Source: CAZXFA01 sp964640085
Lineage (GTDB): Bacteria; Actinomycetota; UBA4738; HRBIN12
Direction of reading: 5' to 3'
Assembly: GCA_964640085.1 (NCBI GenBank)
Contig: CAZXFA010000008.1
Coordinates: 1 to 64,000 of the forward strand
DNA: 64,000 bases
Shown here: piece by piece, positions 14,967-23,119 of the stretch
Numbering within the stretch: the first letter of the stretch is position 1
Layout: each line of letters opens with the position of its first letter
Position numbers and translations under genes: made by a program
The notes under the pieces: model-generated
Databases searched by the model: none
What the model saw: only the letters and a program-made list of their open reading frames with translations
Told to the model about the DNA's origin: nothing

Positions 14967-16707
14967 GCTCGTCCACGGGCACCGGCCGTTCGCTCAGCTC
15001 GCCCCCCCGGAGCAGGATCGCCCGGAAGGTCCCCGGCAGGAGACCCGCGTCGAGCGGGGGCGTCACCCACCGACCGTCCAGGCGGACCGCCAGGTTGGCG
15101 ATCGTCGACTCGGTGGCCTCACCGCGCGCGTTCACCAGGACCACGTCGTCGAGGTCCGGACGCCGGTCCCGCCGCCGTTCGTAGGGCTCCCGCCGTGTGG
15201 TCTTGTGAAACAGCCAGATGTCGGCGGGGTCGACCGGCTCGTCGTCCAGGGCGACCCGGGTCGGTCCCGCCGGGGTCGGCTCGAGGTACCGGACGTCGAC
15301 CCCGAGCGCCCCTCCGCGGCCGAGCGTGAGCCGGACGACGAGCGACCGGTCCTCGCTCGCGGCCACCGCGTCCTTCAGGACGGCGACGGCGGCTTCCCGT
15401 TCGAACCGGAACCCGAAATACGCCGCCGAGCCGGCCATCCGATCCAGGTGCTCTTCCAGATGCAGGAGGCCGTTCTCCGGGTCGTGGCGAAGCGTCTCGA
15501 ACAGCGCGAAGCCGGGCCGCGCCGTCGTCAGCACCTTCGCCTTGTCCAGCAGCTCGCGGTGCTCGGCCTCCGCGGAGGAGTCGAACGTGATGCCGCCCCC
15601 CACCCCGAACTCGGCCGTCCCGGTCAGCGCGTCCAGGATCACCGTGCGGATCGCGACGCTGAAGCTCGCCGCGGCCTCGCCCGACCCGGGCGGGGTCAGG
15701 TAGCCGATCGCGCCGCAGTAGACGCCGCGAGGCGAGTCCTCGAGGTCGCGGATGATCCGCATCGTGCGCACCTTCGGAGCGCCGGTGACCGAGCCGCTCG
15801 GGAAGAGGGTCCGGAAGACGCCCAGGAGCGAGACGCCAGGAGCGAGGTCGGCGGCGACGGTCGAGGTGAGCTGCCACACGGTCTCGTAGCGTTCGGCCTC
15901 GAACATCCGCTCCACGACGACCGAGCCGGGCCGGGCGATCCGCCCGAGGTCGTTGCGGATCAGGTCCACGATCATCGCGTTCTCCGAGCGCTCCTTTGGC
16001 GAGGCGAGCAGCGCCGAGGCCCGCGCCTGGTCCTCGGTGGGCCACCGGCCACGCGGTGACGTGCCCTTCATCGGACGGGTCGTGATCCGGCGGCCGTCGA
16101 TGCGGAAGAACAGCTCCGGCGAGGCGCTGAGCACCCGGTAGCGGCCCAGATGCAGGTAGGCCGCGTGGCCGCCTCGCTGCGCGAGGGCGAGGTCCCGGTA
16201 CAGGCCCCGCTCGTCCCCCACGATCCGGGCTCGCAGCCGCAGGGTGTGGTTGACCTGGTACGTCTCCCCCGCGGCGATCAGCTCGCGGATCGTGGCGATC
16301 GCCGCGTCGTAGCGACGACGGTCGACCGAAGGCCCCCAGCCCCCGGAACGGCTCGGCCCGGGCCGCGCCGCGTCGAGCGTGGGGACCGGTTCCCGGCGTT
16401 CGAACAGGCCGAACCAGGCCAGGGGGAGATCCGCCAACCGGTCCGTCGGTTGGCGCTCGCGTACCGCGAGCGATGGATCGAGACCCGGAGCCGCCTCGTA
16501 CGCCACGAACCCGCCGACCCACAGCCCGCGGCCGGCAGCCGATCCTGCGGCCGAGATCACCCCCGGGACCTCGTCGGGCCTGCGGGCCTCGAGCACGCCG
16601 ACCGGCCCGGCCAGTCGGAACGAGCGCTCGGCGCCCGGCCGCACATCGTCGAACCGCGCCTCGGGGCCCGGGCGCCGTGCCGCTCGGTCCGCGCCTTCCC
16701 TGGCCAT
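14896..16707 (-). CDS. pabBC: Fused aminodeoxychorismate synthase component I and 4-amino-4-deoxychorismate lyase
   Basis: A 603-residue two-domain protein for 4-aminobenzoate (folate precursor) synthesis. Residues ~1-385 are the chorismate-binding PabB domain: AAGETYQVNHTLRLRA, PMKGTSPRG, RSENAMIVDLIRNDLGR, VFRTLFPSGSVTGAPKVRTM and GVGGGITFDS are all diagnostic. The remaining ~215 residues are a PLP fold-type IV lyase/aminotransferase domain (ALFETLRHD, LHLEEHLDRM, LVNARGEATESTIANLAV, AGLLPGTFR). The PLP-binding lysine expected near the IWLFHKTTR stretch is present. A glutaminase (PabA) is not in the window. It lies 7 nt downstream of etfA and is coupled to the small gene after it. Confidence 0.92.
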   Translation of the reverse strand: MAREGADRAARRPGPEARFDDVRPGAERSFRLAGPVGVLEARRPDEVPGVISAAGSAAGRGLWVGGFVAYEAAPGLDPSLAVRERQPTDRLADLPLAWFGLFERREPVPTLDAARPGPSRSGGWGPSVDRRRYDAAIATIRELIAAGETYQVNHTLRLRARIVGDERGLYRDLALAQRGGHAAYLHLGRYRVLSASPELFFRIDGRRITTRPMKGTSPRGRWPTEDQARASALLASPKERSENAMIVDLIRNDLGRIARPGSVVVERMFEAERYETVWQLTSTVAADLAPGVSLLGVFRTLFPSGSVTGAPKVRTMRIIRDLEDSPRGVYCGAIGYLTPPGSGEAAASFSVAIRTVILDALTGTAEFGVGGGITFDSSAEAEHRELLDKAKVLTTARPGFALFETLRHDPENGLLHLEEHLDRMAGSAAYFGFRFEREAAVAVLKDAVAASEDRSLVVRLTLGRGGALGVDVRYLEPTPAGPTRVALDDEPVDPADIWLFHKTTRREPYERRRDRRPDLDDVVLVNARGEATESTIANLAVRLDGRWVTPPLDAGLLPGTFRAILLRGGELSERPVPVDELIEAEEIALVSSVRGWRRAVLVR

Positions 16708-16714
16708 CGCGGGG

Positions 16715-17674
16715 TCAGCTCCGCCGCGCGCGGATCTCCTCGATCAGCTGCGGGAGCACCTGGAGCGCGTCCCCCACGATCCCGAGGTCGCTCATGCGGA
16801 AGATCGGCGCGTCAGGGTCCTTGTTCACCGCGACGATCCGCTTGGAGCCCTTCATCCCCACCACGTGCTGCGTGGCACCACTGATCCCGAACGCGAGGTA
16901 CACCTCCGGTCGGACGGTCTTGCCCGTTTGCCCGATCTGGTGGCTGTACGGGACCCATCCGGCGTCCACGACGGCGCGGCTCGCGCCGACCGCCGCGTCG
17001 CCGATCGCCCCGGCCAGCTCCTCGAGCAGGGCGAAGTTGGCGGCGTCCTGGAGCCCGCGTCCTCCGGCGATCACGACCTTGGCGTCTTCGATTCGGGGTC
17101 CGGCCGCTGCCTCCTCCTGTCGTTCGACGCGCCGCGCGCGCCGGAGCTCGTCGGGGACCTGCACCTCGAGCGGCACGACCTGAGCCGCGCCGCCCGACGG
17201 TTCGGCCGGGAAGGACTTCGGGCGCACGAGCACCAGGCGCGGCGCGGGCCCGGCGAGCTCGACCTCCACGATCTTGGTGCCGCCGAAGATCTGCGTCTGC
17301 GCCCGATCGGGGCCGAGCACGTCGGTGGCGTTGCCCATCAACGCGCAGCCGAGCTTCGCCTGGAGCCGTCCCGCGACATCGCGGGCGTCGTACGTCGTCG
17401 GGAACAGCACGAGATCGGGCGCGTGCGCCCGCACCAGCTCCTCGAGCGCGTAGGCGGCCGGCTCGCCCAGGGTCTCCGCGAAGACCGGGTCGTCGCTCGC
17501 GTGGACGACCGAGGCGCCGTGGGCGCCCAGCTCGGTCGCGGCCGCCGTCGCTCCCGGGCCGAGCGCGACGGCGGCCACGTCGTCGGCGATCGCACGGGCC
17601 TTCGAGAGCAGCTCGAGCGCGGACGGGCCGGCGCCGTCCGACCCGACCTCCGCGAAGACCCAGACCGCCGTCAC
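16715..17674 (-). CDS. etfA: Electron transfer flavoprotein subunit alpha
   Basis: A 319-residue alpha subunit that binds FAD and carries electrons from acyl-CoA dehydrogenases to the membrane quinone pool. The C-terminal FAD domain is characteristic: VIAGGRGLQDAANF, GASRAVVDAGWVPYSHQIGQ, TVRPEVYLAFGISGATQH, and VNKDPDAPIF. The N-terminal domain (WVFAEVG...ELLSKARAIAD) matches the alpha family. GTG 17674 is 1 nt after the etfB stop. Together with the enoyl-CoA hydratase and mutase in this window it supports an acyl-CoA oxidising lifestyle. Location cytoplasmic. Confidence 0.95.
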   Translation of the reverse strand: MTAVWVFAEVGSDGAGPSALELLSKARAIADDVAAVALGPGATAAATELGAHGASVVHASDDPVFAETLGEPAAYALEELVRAHAPDLVLFPTTYDARDVAGRLQAKLGCALMGNATDVLGPDRAQTQIFGGTKIVEVELAGPAPRLVLVRPKSFPAEPSGGAAQVVPLEVQVPDELRRARRVERQEEAAAGPRIEDAKVVIAGGRGLQDAANFALLEELAGAIGDAAVGASRAVVDAGWVPYSHQIGQTGKTVRPEVYLAFGISGATQHVVGMKGSKRIVAVNKDPDAPIFRMSDLGIVGDALQVLPQLIEEIRARRS

Positions 17675-17675
17675 C

Positions 17676-18443
17676 TCAGATCACCTTGGCCTCGGCGAGC
17701 AGGTCGGCCACCCGGGCGGCGGCACCGTCCCCGGTCTCGAGGATCTCCCCCGCGGCCTTCTGCGGCGCGTCGACGACCGAGACGACCCGCTGGGTCGGCT
17801 GGACGTCCGCGCCCCCCACCCCAAGGTCCTCGAGCGTGAGCTGTTCGACCGGTTTGGTCTTGGCCGACATGATCCCCTTGAGCGTCGGGTACCTGGGCTC
17901 GTCGGCGCTCCCGGTGACCGTGGCGAGCGCCGGGAGCGGGCACTCGACGACGTCGTACCCGGCCTCGGTCTGCCGCTCGATCCGCAGGGTCCCCTCGATC
18001 ACCTCCACCTTCCGGGCGAAGGTGGCGCTCGGGATGCCGAGGAGCTCGGCGACGGCCATCGGGACCGTCCCCGTGTAGCCGTCCGTGGACTCGGCGCCGG
18101 CCAGGACGAGGTCGAACGACCCCCGCCCAACGGCGGCCGCCAGAACCCTGGCGGTGGCGAGGGCGTCCGAGCCCCGGAGCGCCGGATCGGTCACGAGCGT
18201 GCCGGCGTGGGCACCCATCGACAGGCCGCGTCGGACGGCGCTCATCGCCACCTCCGGCCCCATCGAGACCAGGTGGACCTCCCCCCCATGCGCCTCCACC
18301 AGCCGGAGGGCGGCCTCGACCGGGTACTCGTCCCCCGGGTCGAGCGCCCCTTCCACGCCATCCCGGACCAGCAGGAGGTCCTCGCCGAGCGAGGGGGTGC
18401 CCTGGGGCTCGGGCACGTACTTGACCAAGACCGCGATCTGCAA
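17676..18443 (-). CDS. etfB: Electron transfer flavoprotein subunit beta
   Basis: A 255-residue beta subunit that binds AMP and docks onto the alpha subunit. Family motifs: IAVLVKYVPEPQG at the N terminus, DEYPVEAALRLVEAHGGEVHLVSMGP, LVLAGAESTDGYTGTVP and the recognition loop PRYPTLKGIMSAKTKPVEQLTLEDLG. The start is TTG 18443, supported by a GAGGGGGG ribosome site 5 nt upstream and by the family's usual first residues; there is no ATG or GTG in this place. A -10-like TATCCT lies 35 nt upstream. etfA follows directly. Confidence 0.93.
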   Translation of the reverse strand: MQIAVLVKYVPEPQGTPSLGEDLLLVRDGVEGALDPGDEYPVEAALRLVEAHGGEVHLVSMGPEVAMSAVRRGLSMGAHAGTLVTDPALRGSDALATARVLAAAVGRGSFDLVLAGAESTDGYTGTVPMAVAELLGIPSATFARKVEVIEGTLRIERQTEAGYDVVECPLPALATVTGSADEPRYPTLKGIMSAKTKPVEQLTLEDLGVGGADVQPTQRVVSVVDAPQKAAGEILETGDGAAARVADLLAEAKVI

Positions 18444-18478
18444 CCGGACCCCCCTCGGAGCGGACGCGCTTCCCCCGC

Positions 18479-18484
18479 AGGATA
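18479..18484 (-). promoter_or_regulatory. Candidate -10 element (TATCCT) of etfBA-pabBC
   Basis: On the minus strand TATCCT stands 35 nt before the TTG start, giving a leader of about 29 nt that includes the GGGGGG ribosome site. Confidence 0.45.
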
Positions 18485-18605
18485 CCTTCGCGGCCTCGGT
18501 GGACGTGTCCGGGGGAGGACGACGGGTCAGCGGCGTGGGAACCGGGCGCAGCGCGGAGGCTCGACCTCGACCACGCGTCCGCGCTCCAGACGTTGGAGCC
18601 AGCCG

Positions 18606-18611
18606 TAGGCT
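18606..18611 (+). promoter_or_regulatory. -10 element (TAGGCT), leaderless start
   Basis: TAGGCT is followed by 6 nt and the GTG at 18618. No ribosome site is present. Confidence 0.6.
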
Positions 18612-18617
18612 GAGCGG

Positions 18618-19247
18618 GTGGCACGCCGCGGGCACCGCCTGTTCGCATTCCTGTTCGCCCACCTCGCTCCCTGGGCGGAGCGCCGCGACGGGGCGTTGGG
18701 ACACCGGCGGGAGCTGCTCGCGCATGCGAGTGGCCGCGTGATCGAGGTCGGGGCCGGCACCGGCCTGAACCTGCCCCACTACCCGGAGCCGGTGACCGCG
18801 CTCGTGGCCACCGAGCCCGACCCGCACATGCGGAAGCGTCTGGTGAGGGCTACCGCGTTCGCATCCCGGCCGGTGGCGGTGGTCGACGCCGTCGCCGAGG
18901 CGCTCCCGTTCGACGAGGGCTCATTCGACACGGCCGTCGCCTCGCTGGTGCTGTGCTCCGTTTCGGATCCGACGAGCTCCCTGGCCGAGCTGCGGCGTGT
19001 GCTCCGTCCCGACGGTCGACTCCTCGTGTACGAGCACGTCCGGGCGAACGATCCGAACCGCGCGGCCCGGCAGGACCTCCTGGAACGGCCATGGGGCCTC
19101 GTGGGAGCCGGCTGCCATCCGAACCGGGCCACCGCCGACGCGGTGGCGTCGGCCGGATTCGCCTGGGAGGAGCTCCGGCGGTTCGAGATGCCCGGCCTGT
19201 GGCTGGCCGCTCCCCATGTGCTCGGCGTGGCCCGCCCGGCCGCGTAG
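18618..19247 (+). CDS. Class I SAM-dependent methyltransferase
   Basis: A 209-residue methyltransferase of the small UbiE/METTL7-like type. Motif I is VIEVGAGTGLNLPHYP, followed by the acidic residue TEPDPHMRK; post-motifs are AEALPFDEGSFDTAVASLVLCSV and LRPDGRLLVYEHVRAND. The N terminus (RRGHRLFAFLFAHLAP) is amphipathic and could touch membrane. Substrate unknown; small lipophilic molecules are usual for this subgroup. GTG 18618 is set by the TAGGCT element 6 nt upstream. Its TAG stop opens the -10 element of mnmA. Confidence 0.85.
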   Translation: MARRGHRLFAFLFAHLAPWAERRDGALGHRRELLAHASGRVIEVGAGTGLNLPHYPEPVTALVATEPDPHMRKRLVRATAFASRPVAVVDAVAEALPFDEGSFDTAVASLVLCSVSDPTSSLAELRRVLRPDGRLLVYEHVRANDPNRAARQDLLERPWGLVGAGCHPNRATADAVASAGFAWEELRRFEMPGLWLAAPHVLGVARPAA

Positions 19248-19250
19248 CAT
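19245..19250 (+). promoter_or_regulatory. -10 element (TAGCAT) of mnmA, containing the upstream stop codon
   Basis: The TAG stop of the methyltransferase gene is the first half of TAGCAT, which ends 6 nt before the mnmA ATG. It predicts a leaderless mRNA. Confidence 0.6.
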
Positions 19251-19256
19251 CGAGGC

Positions 19257-20330
19257 ATGTCGTCGAAGGGTTCCGTGCTGGTCGCGATGTCCGGCGGGGT
19301 CGACTCGTCGGTCGCTGCCTGCCTGCTGCGGGAGCAGGGCTACGAGGTGCTGGGCTCGCACCTGCGGCTCGTGCACCTCGACGGCGTCGAGCACGGCTGC
19401 TGTGGCCCAGCGGCGCGCGCCGACGCAGAGGCCGTGGCGAGGGTCGCCGGGTTCCCGTTCGAGGTCGCCGACATGACGTTGGAGTTCGACGAGCACGTGA
19501 TCGGGGACTTCGTCGCCGAGCACGCGGCCGGGCGGACCCCGAACCCGTGCGCCCGGTGCAACGCCGAGATCAAGTTCGGAGCGTTCCTCCGCCGGGCGGA
19601 CGAGCTCGGGATCGACCTGGTCGCCACCGGTCACTACGTGCGGGCGATGCACGAGGACGGTCGCTGGCGGCTGCTGCGCGGGATCGACCCGGGGAAGGAT
19701 CAGTCCTACATGCTCCACATGCTCGGGCAGCGCGAGCTCGCGCGCGCCCGGTTCCCGGTCGGCGGCATCTCGAAGGCGGAGACGCGGCGCCTGGCCCGGC
19801 GCTTCGGGCTGCCGGTCGCGACCAAGCCGGACTCCCAGGAGCTCTGCTTCGCGCCGAGGGGCGACGCCGGCGCGTTCCTGCGGCAGGTGGCGCCGAAGCT
19901 GATGCGCGAGGGCGAGGTGGTCGATGTCGACGGTCGGGTCCTCGCGCGACACGGAGGCGCGACGGCGTTCACGGTGGGCCAGCGCCGGGGGTTGGGGGTC
20001 TCCGCGCCGACGCCTTCGTACGTGCTCGAGGTGGACACCGCCGCCAACCGGATCGTCGTCGGGCCCGGCGAACTGCTCTCCCGCCGCGGCCTGCTCGCGG
20101 ACCGCGTGTCGTGGGTTGCCGGCGAGCCTCCGGCCGACGGGCCGTTCGAGGCCGACGTGCGGATCCGGTACCGGGGTCGGGACGTCCCGGCTGTGCTCGA
20201 GCCGAGGGGCGACCGCCTCGAGGTCGGATTCCGGGCGCCGCAGCGCGGGGTTGCCCCGGGGCAGAGCGTGGTGGCCTACCGGGGAGCGCATCTCCTCGGA
20301 GGCGGACGCATCGTCGCGTCGGTCCGCTGA
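19257..20330 (+). CDS. mnmA: tRNA-specific 2-thiouridylase MnmA
   Basis: A 357-residue enzyme that thiolates U34 of Lys, Glu and Gln tRNAs using ATP and a sulfur relay. The PP-loop is AMSGGVDSSVAA at the N terminus. The two catalytic cysteines are at about C98 (TPNPCARCNAEIKFG) and C197 (KPDSQELCFAP). The C-terminal part has the family blocks GQRRGLGV and YVLEVDTAANRIVVG. Length is typical. ATG 19257 fits both the PP-loop position and the TAGCAT element 6 nt upstream. A cysteine desulfurase partner is not in this window. Confidence 0.95.
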   Translation: MSSKGSVLVAMSGGVDSSVAACLLREQGYEVLGSHLRLVHLDGVEHGCCGPAARADAEAVARVAGFPFEVADMTLEFDEHVIGDFVAEHAAGRTPNPCARCNAEIKFGAFLRRADELGIDLVATGHYVRAMHEDGRWRLLRGIDPGKDQSYMLHMLGQRELARARFPVGGISKAETRRLARRFGLPVATKPDSQELCFAPRGDAGAFLRQVAPKLMREGEVVDVDGRVLARHGGATAFTVGQRRGLGVSAPTPSYVLEVDTAANRIVVGPGELLSRRGLLADRVSWVAGEPPADGPFEADVRIRYRGRDVPAVLEPRGDRLEVGFRAPQRGVAPGQSVVAYRGAHLLGGGRIVASVR

Positions 20331-20368
20331 GTCGGTCCGACGACCCCTGAGGCGTCGCCGGAGCCGGA

Positions 20369-20374
20369 TATCAT
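20369..20374 (+). promoter_or_regulatory. Candidate -10 element (TATCAT) of the UPF0280-ligA pair
   Basis: TATCAT lies 31 nt before the GTG at 20406, leaving a leader of about 25 nt with an AAAGG ribosome site. Confidence 0.5.
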
Positions 20375-20405
20375 CGGCCCCCGGTGCGTCGAAAGGCGGC
20401 GAGCG

Positions 20406-21080
20406 GTGAAGCTGCTGAGGAGGAGGGCCCACAGCTTCGACGTCCAGGTGCAGGATCTCACCCTGCACATCCAGGCGGGGACGGATTTCAACGAGGAGTC
20501 GAGGGCCGCCGCCCTGTCGTTCTGGGAGCAGCTCCATGCGTACACGCTCCGCAACCCGGAGGTGCGGACGAGCAAGCGGCCGGTCGAGGTGCCCGAGGAC
20601 GCGCCGGCGATCGTGCGAGAGCTGGTGGAGCTCGCGCGGCGGGCGGGGGTGGGGCCGATGTTCTCGTTCCAGGGCGCCGTCACGGATCACGTCGGCCGGT
20701 TCCTCTCGCGCGAGGGCTCGGACGTCACCGTGAACTGCGGCGGCGACTACTTCATCCGCTCCCGCCGGCGCCAGAAGCTCACGGTGAGCCGGAGGGCGGA
20801 CGGGAGCACGATCGCGCTCGTCGTCCCCGCGTCGAGGCGGGGCCTCGGGGTCTCGATGGCCGTCGGCCGGGGGCGGACGGCGATCGATGGGCTCGCCGTG
20901 CTGGCGGCCTCCTGCATGCTCGCGGATGCTGCCGCAGCCGGAGTCCAGGCGATCCTGCCGAAGCAGCACGGCCTGCCGGGGGCCCTCACGTACCTCCGGC
21001 GGGTGCCCGGCGTCGTAGGGGGGCTCGTGATCGTCGGCGACCGGATCGGCCTCGCCGGCCCGGTGGAGATCGCGGCGTGA
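20406..21080 (+). CDS. UPF0280 family protein (ApbE-like fold)
   Basis: A 224-residue protein of the UPF0280 family, distantly related to ApbE flavin transferases. Matching blocks are AGTDFNEESRAAALSFWEQL, the strongly conserved ARRAGVGPMFSFQGAVTDHVG, and the 'NCGGDYF' turn that in relatives reads NGGD. The C-terminal half has ASCMLADAAAAGVQ. Biochemical function is not established; archaeal members were proposed to act in cofactor synthesis. GTG 20406 is followed by a coupled ligA start (GTGA overlap). Confidence 0.78.
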   Translation: MKLLRRRAHSFDVQVQDLTLHIQAGTDFNEESRAAALSFWEQLHAYTLRNPEVRTSKRPVEVPEDAPAIVRELVELARRAGVGPMFSFQGAVTDHVGRFLSREGSDVTVNCGGDYFIRSRRRQKLTVSRRADGSTIALVVPASRRGLGVSMAVGRGRTAIDGLAVLAASCMLADAAAAGVQAILPKQHGLPGALTYLRRVPGVVGGLVIVGDRIGLAGPVEIAA

Positions 21081-23110
21081 GCGCTCGGACACCCGAGGTC
21101 GAGCGCGAGCGCGCCAACGCCAAGCTCCGCGTCGAGGAGCTGCGCGAGCAGCTGAACTACCACTCCTACCGCTACCACGTGCTCGACGACCCCGAGATCT
21201 CCGACGTCGAGTACGACGAGATGATGAACGAGCTCCGGACGCTCGAGGAGCGTTTCCCGGAGCTCGTGACGCCGGACAGTCCCACCCAGCTCGTCGGCAT
21301 GACTCCGGCCGACCTGTTCGCGCCGGTCGAGCACCGGTCGCCGATGCTCTCGCTCGACAACGCCTTCTCGTCCGAGGAGCTCGAGGCGTGGGCCGTTCGC
21401 GCCGAACGGGTCGCCGGGCCGGGGGCGCGCTACTCGTGCGAGCTGAAGATCGACGGCGTTGCGGTGGCGCTCACGTACGAGGACGGCGTGCTCACGAAGG
21501 GAGCCACGCGCGGCGACGGGAGGGTCGGCGAGGACATCACGGCCAACGTCCGGACGGTGAGGTCCATCCCCCGACGCCTGGCGGTGAACGGCCCTCCCGC
21601 CTACCTGGAGGTCCGCGGCGAGGTCTACCTCCCCGTGAAGGCGTTCGAGCGGTTGAACGAGGAGCTCCTGGAGGGGGGGCAACGCGCGTTCGCGAACCCC
21701 CGGAACGCGGCGGCCGGCTCGCTTCGCCAGAAGGACCCGCGCGTCTCCGCTGGCCGGCCGCTCGCGATGTGGGTGCACTCGTTCGGCTGGGCGGAGGGGG
21801 TCCGGTTCGATTCGCACTCCGGATTCCTGGGCTGGTGCGGGCAGGCGGGTCTGCCCGTCGCGCCTACGGGCGGGGTGAAGGAGGACCTGGTCGGCGTTCA
21901 GCGGTACCTGTCCCACTGGGAGGAGCACCGGCACAGCGTGGACTGGGAGATCGACGGGGTGGTGGTGAAGGTCGACCAGGTCGCGCTGCAGGACGAGCTG
22001 GGTGCCACCAGCCACGCGCCACGCTGGGCGATCGCCTACAAGTTCCCGCCGGAGGAGCGCACGACGCTGCTGAGGAAGATCGATGTCCACACCGGCCGGA
22101 CCGGCAAGGTGACGCCGTTCGCGGTCCTGGAACCCGTGCTCGTCGGCGGCGTCACGATCACGTACGCGACGCTCCACAACGAGGACGAGGTCCGTCGGAA
22201 GGACGTCCGGGAGGGGGACTCCGTGATCGTGCGGCGCGCCGGCGACGTGATCCCCGAGATCGTGGGCCCGGTGCTCTCGAAGCGGAGGAAGGGCGCCCGG
22301 AGGTGGCGGTTCCCGACGCGCTGCCCCTCGTGCGGAACCGCGCTGGTCCGGGAGGAGGGCGAGGCCGACTGGCGCTGCCCGAACACCGCCTGCCCCAGCC
22401 GCAACGTCGAGTGGCTGTTCAGCTTCGCCTCCCGCGGTGGGCTGGACATCGAGGGGCTGGGCTACATGACCGGGATGCAGCTGCTGGACCGAGGCCTGGT
22501 GAAGGACCCGGCCGACGTGTTCTTCCTGACCGCGGAGGATCTCGCCCAGCTCGAGGGGTTCGCCGAGAAGTCGATCTCCAACCTCCTCGCTTCGATCGAG
22601 CTGGCGAAGGACCGTCCGATCTGGCGTCTGCTCACGGCTCTCAACATCCGCCACGTCGGGGTCCATGTGGCGCAGGTGCTCGCTCGGGCGTTCGGCTCGA
22701 TCGACGCGCTCCAGGAGGCGAGCGTCGAGCAGATCGACGACGTTCCAGAGATCGGCCCCGAGATCGCCGCGAGCGTGCACGAGTGGTTCCTCGACCCGGC
22801 CAACCGCGTCGTGCTCGACAAGCTCCGGCGGGCGGGGGTCCGGACGGCCGACGAGCCGCCGGAGCAGGTGGGTCCCCGGACGCTGGAGGGGAAGACGATT
22901 GTGCTCACGGGCACGCTCGCCACGATGTCGCGCGAAGAGGTGACCGCCGCCGCGCAGGCGGCCGGCGCGCGCGTGTCCTCGAGCGTCTCGAAGAAGACCG
23001 ACTTCGTCGTGGCCGGCGACAGCCCGGGCTCCAAGCTCGCGAAGGCGGAGCAGCTCGGGGTCGAGGTGATCGACGAAGCGGGGTTCCTGGAACGCCTCGG
23101 CCGCGGGTAG
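21077..23110 (+). CDS. ligA: NAD-dependent DNA ligase LigA
   Basis: A 677-residue essential ligase that seals nicks during replication and repair. Domains in order: Ia domain (ELREQLNYHSYRYHVLDDPEISDVEYDEM), nucleotidyltransferase with the adenylated lysine K124 in CELKIDGVAVAL, OB fold (EPVLVGGVTITYATLHNEDE), four-cysteine zinc finger (CPSCG ... CPNTAC), helix-hairpin-helix region (FGSIDALQEAS...VPEIGPEIAASV) and a C-terminal BRCT domain (GKTIVLTGTL ... KTDFVVAGDSPGSKL). Length is normal. The GTG start overlaps the previous stop. The TAG stop forms part of the next promoter. Confidence 0.96.
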   Translation: MSARTPEVERERANAKLRVEELREQLNYHSYRYHVLDDPEISDVEYDEMMNELRTLEERFPELVTPDSPTQLVGMTPADLFAPVEHRSPMLSLDNAFSSEELEAWAVRAERVAGPGARYSCELKIDGVAVALTYEDGVLTKGATRGDGRVGEDITANVRTVRSIPRRLAVNGPPAYLEVRGEVYLPVKAFERLNEELLEGGQRAFANPRNAAAGSLRQKDPRVSAGRPLAMWVHSFGWAEGVRFDSHSGFLGWCGQAGLPVAPTGGVKEDLVGVQRYLSHWEEHRHSVDWEIDGVVVKVDQVALQDELGATSHAPRWAIAYKFPPEERTTLLRKIDVHTGRTGKVTPFAVLEPVLVGGVTITYATLHNEDEVRRKDVREGDSVIVRRAGDVIPEIVGPVLSKRRKGARRWRFPTRCPSCGTALVREEGEADWRCPNTACPSRNVEWLFSFASRGGLDIEGLGYMTGMQLLDRGLVKDPADVFFLTAEDLAQLEGFAEKSISNLLASIELAKDRPIWRLLTALNIRHVGVHVAQVLARAFGSIDALQEASVEQIDDVPEIGPEIAASVHEWFLDPANRVVLDKLRRAGVRTADEPPEQVGPRTLEGKTIVLTGTLATMSREEVTAAAQAAGARVSSSVSKKTDFVVAGDSPGSKLAKAEQLGVEVIDEAGFLERLGRG

Positions 23111-23113
23111 GCT
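23108..23113 (+). promoter_or_regulatory. -10 element (TAGGCT) containing the ligA stop codon
   Basis: TAG of ligA plus GCT gives TAGGCT, ending 6 nt before the GTG at 23120; predicts a leaderless mRNA. Confidence 0.6.
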
Positions 23114-23119
23114 CCGAAC

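Noticed and set aside
20384..21076. A GTG 9 nt after TATCAT that would extend ligA upstream by 230 residues
   Set aside because: The spacing fits the leaderless pattern, but the extension is an off-frame shadow of the UPF0280 gene and is not ligase-like.
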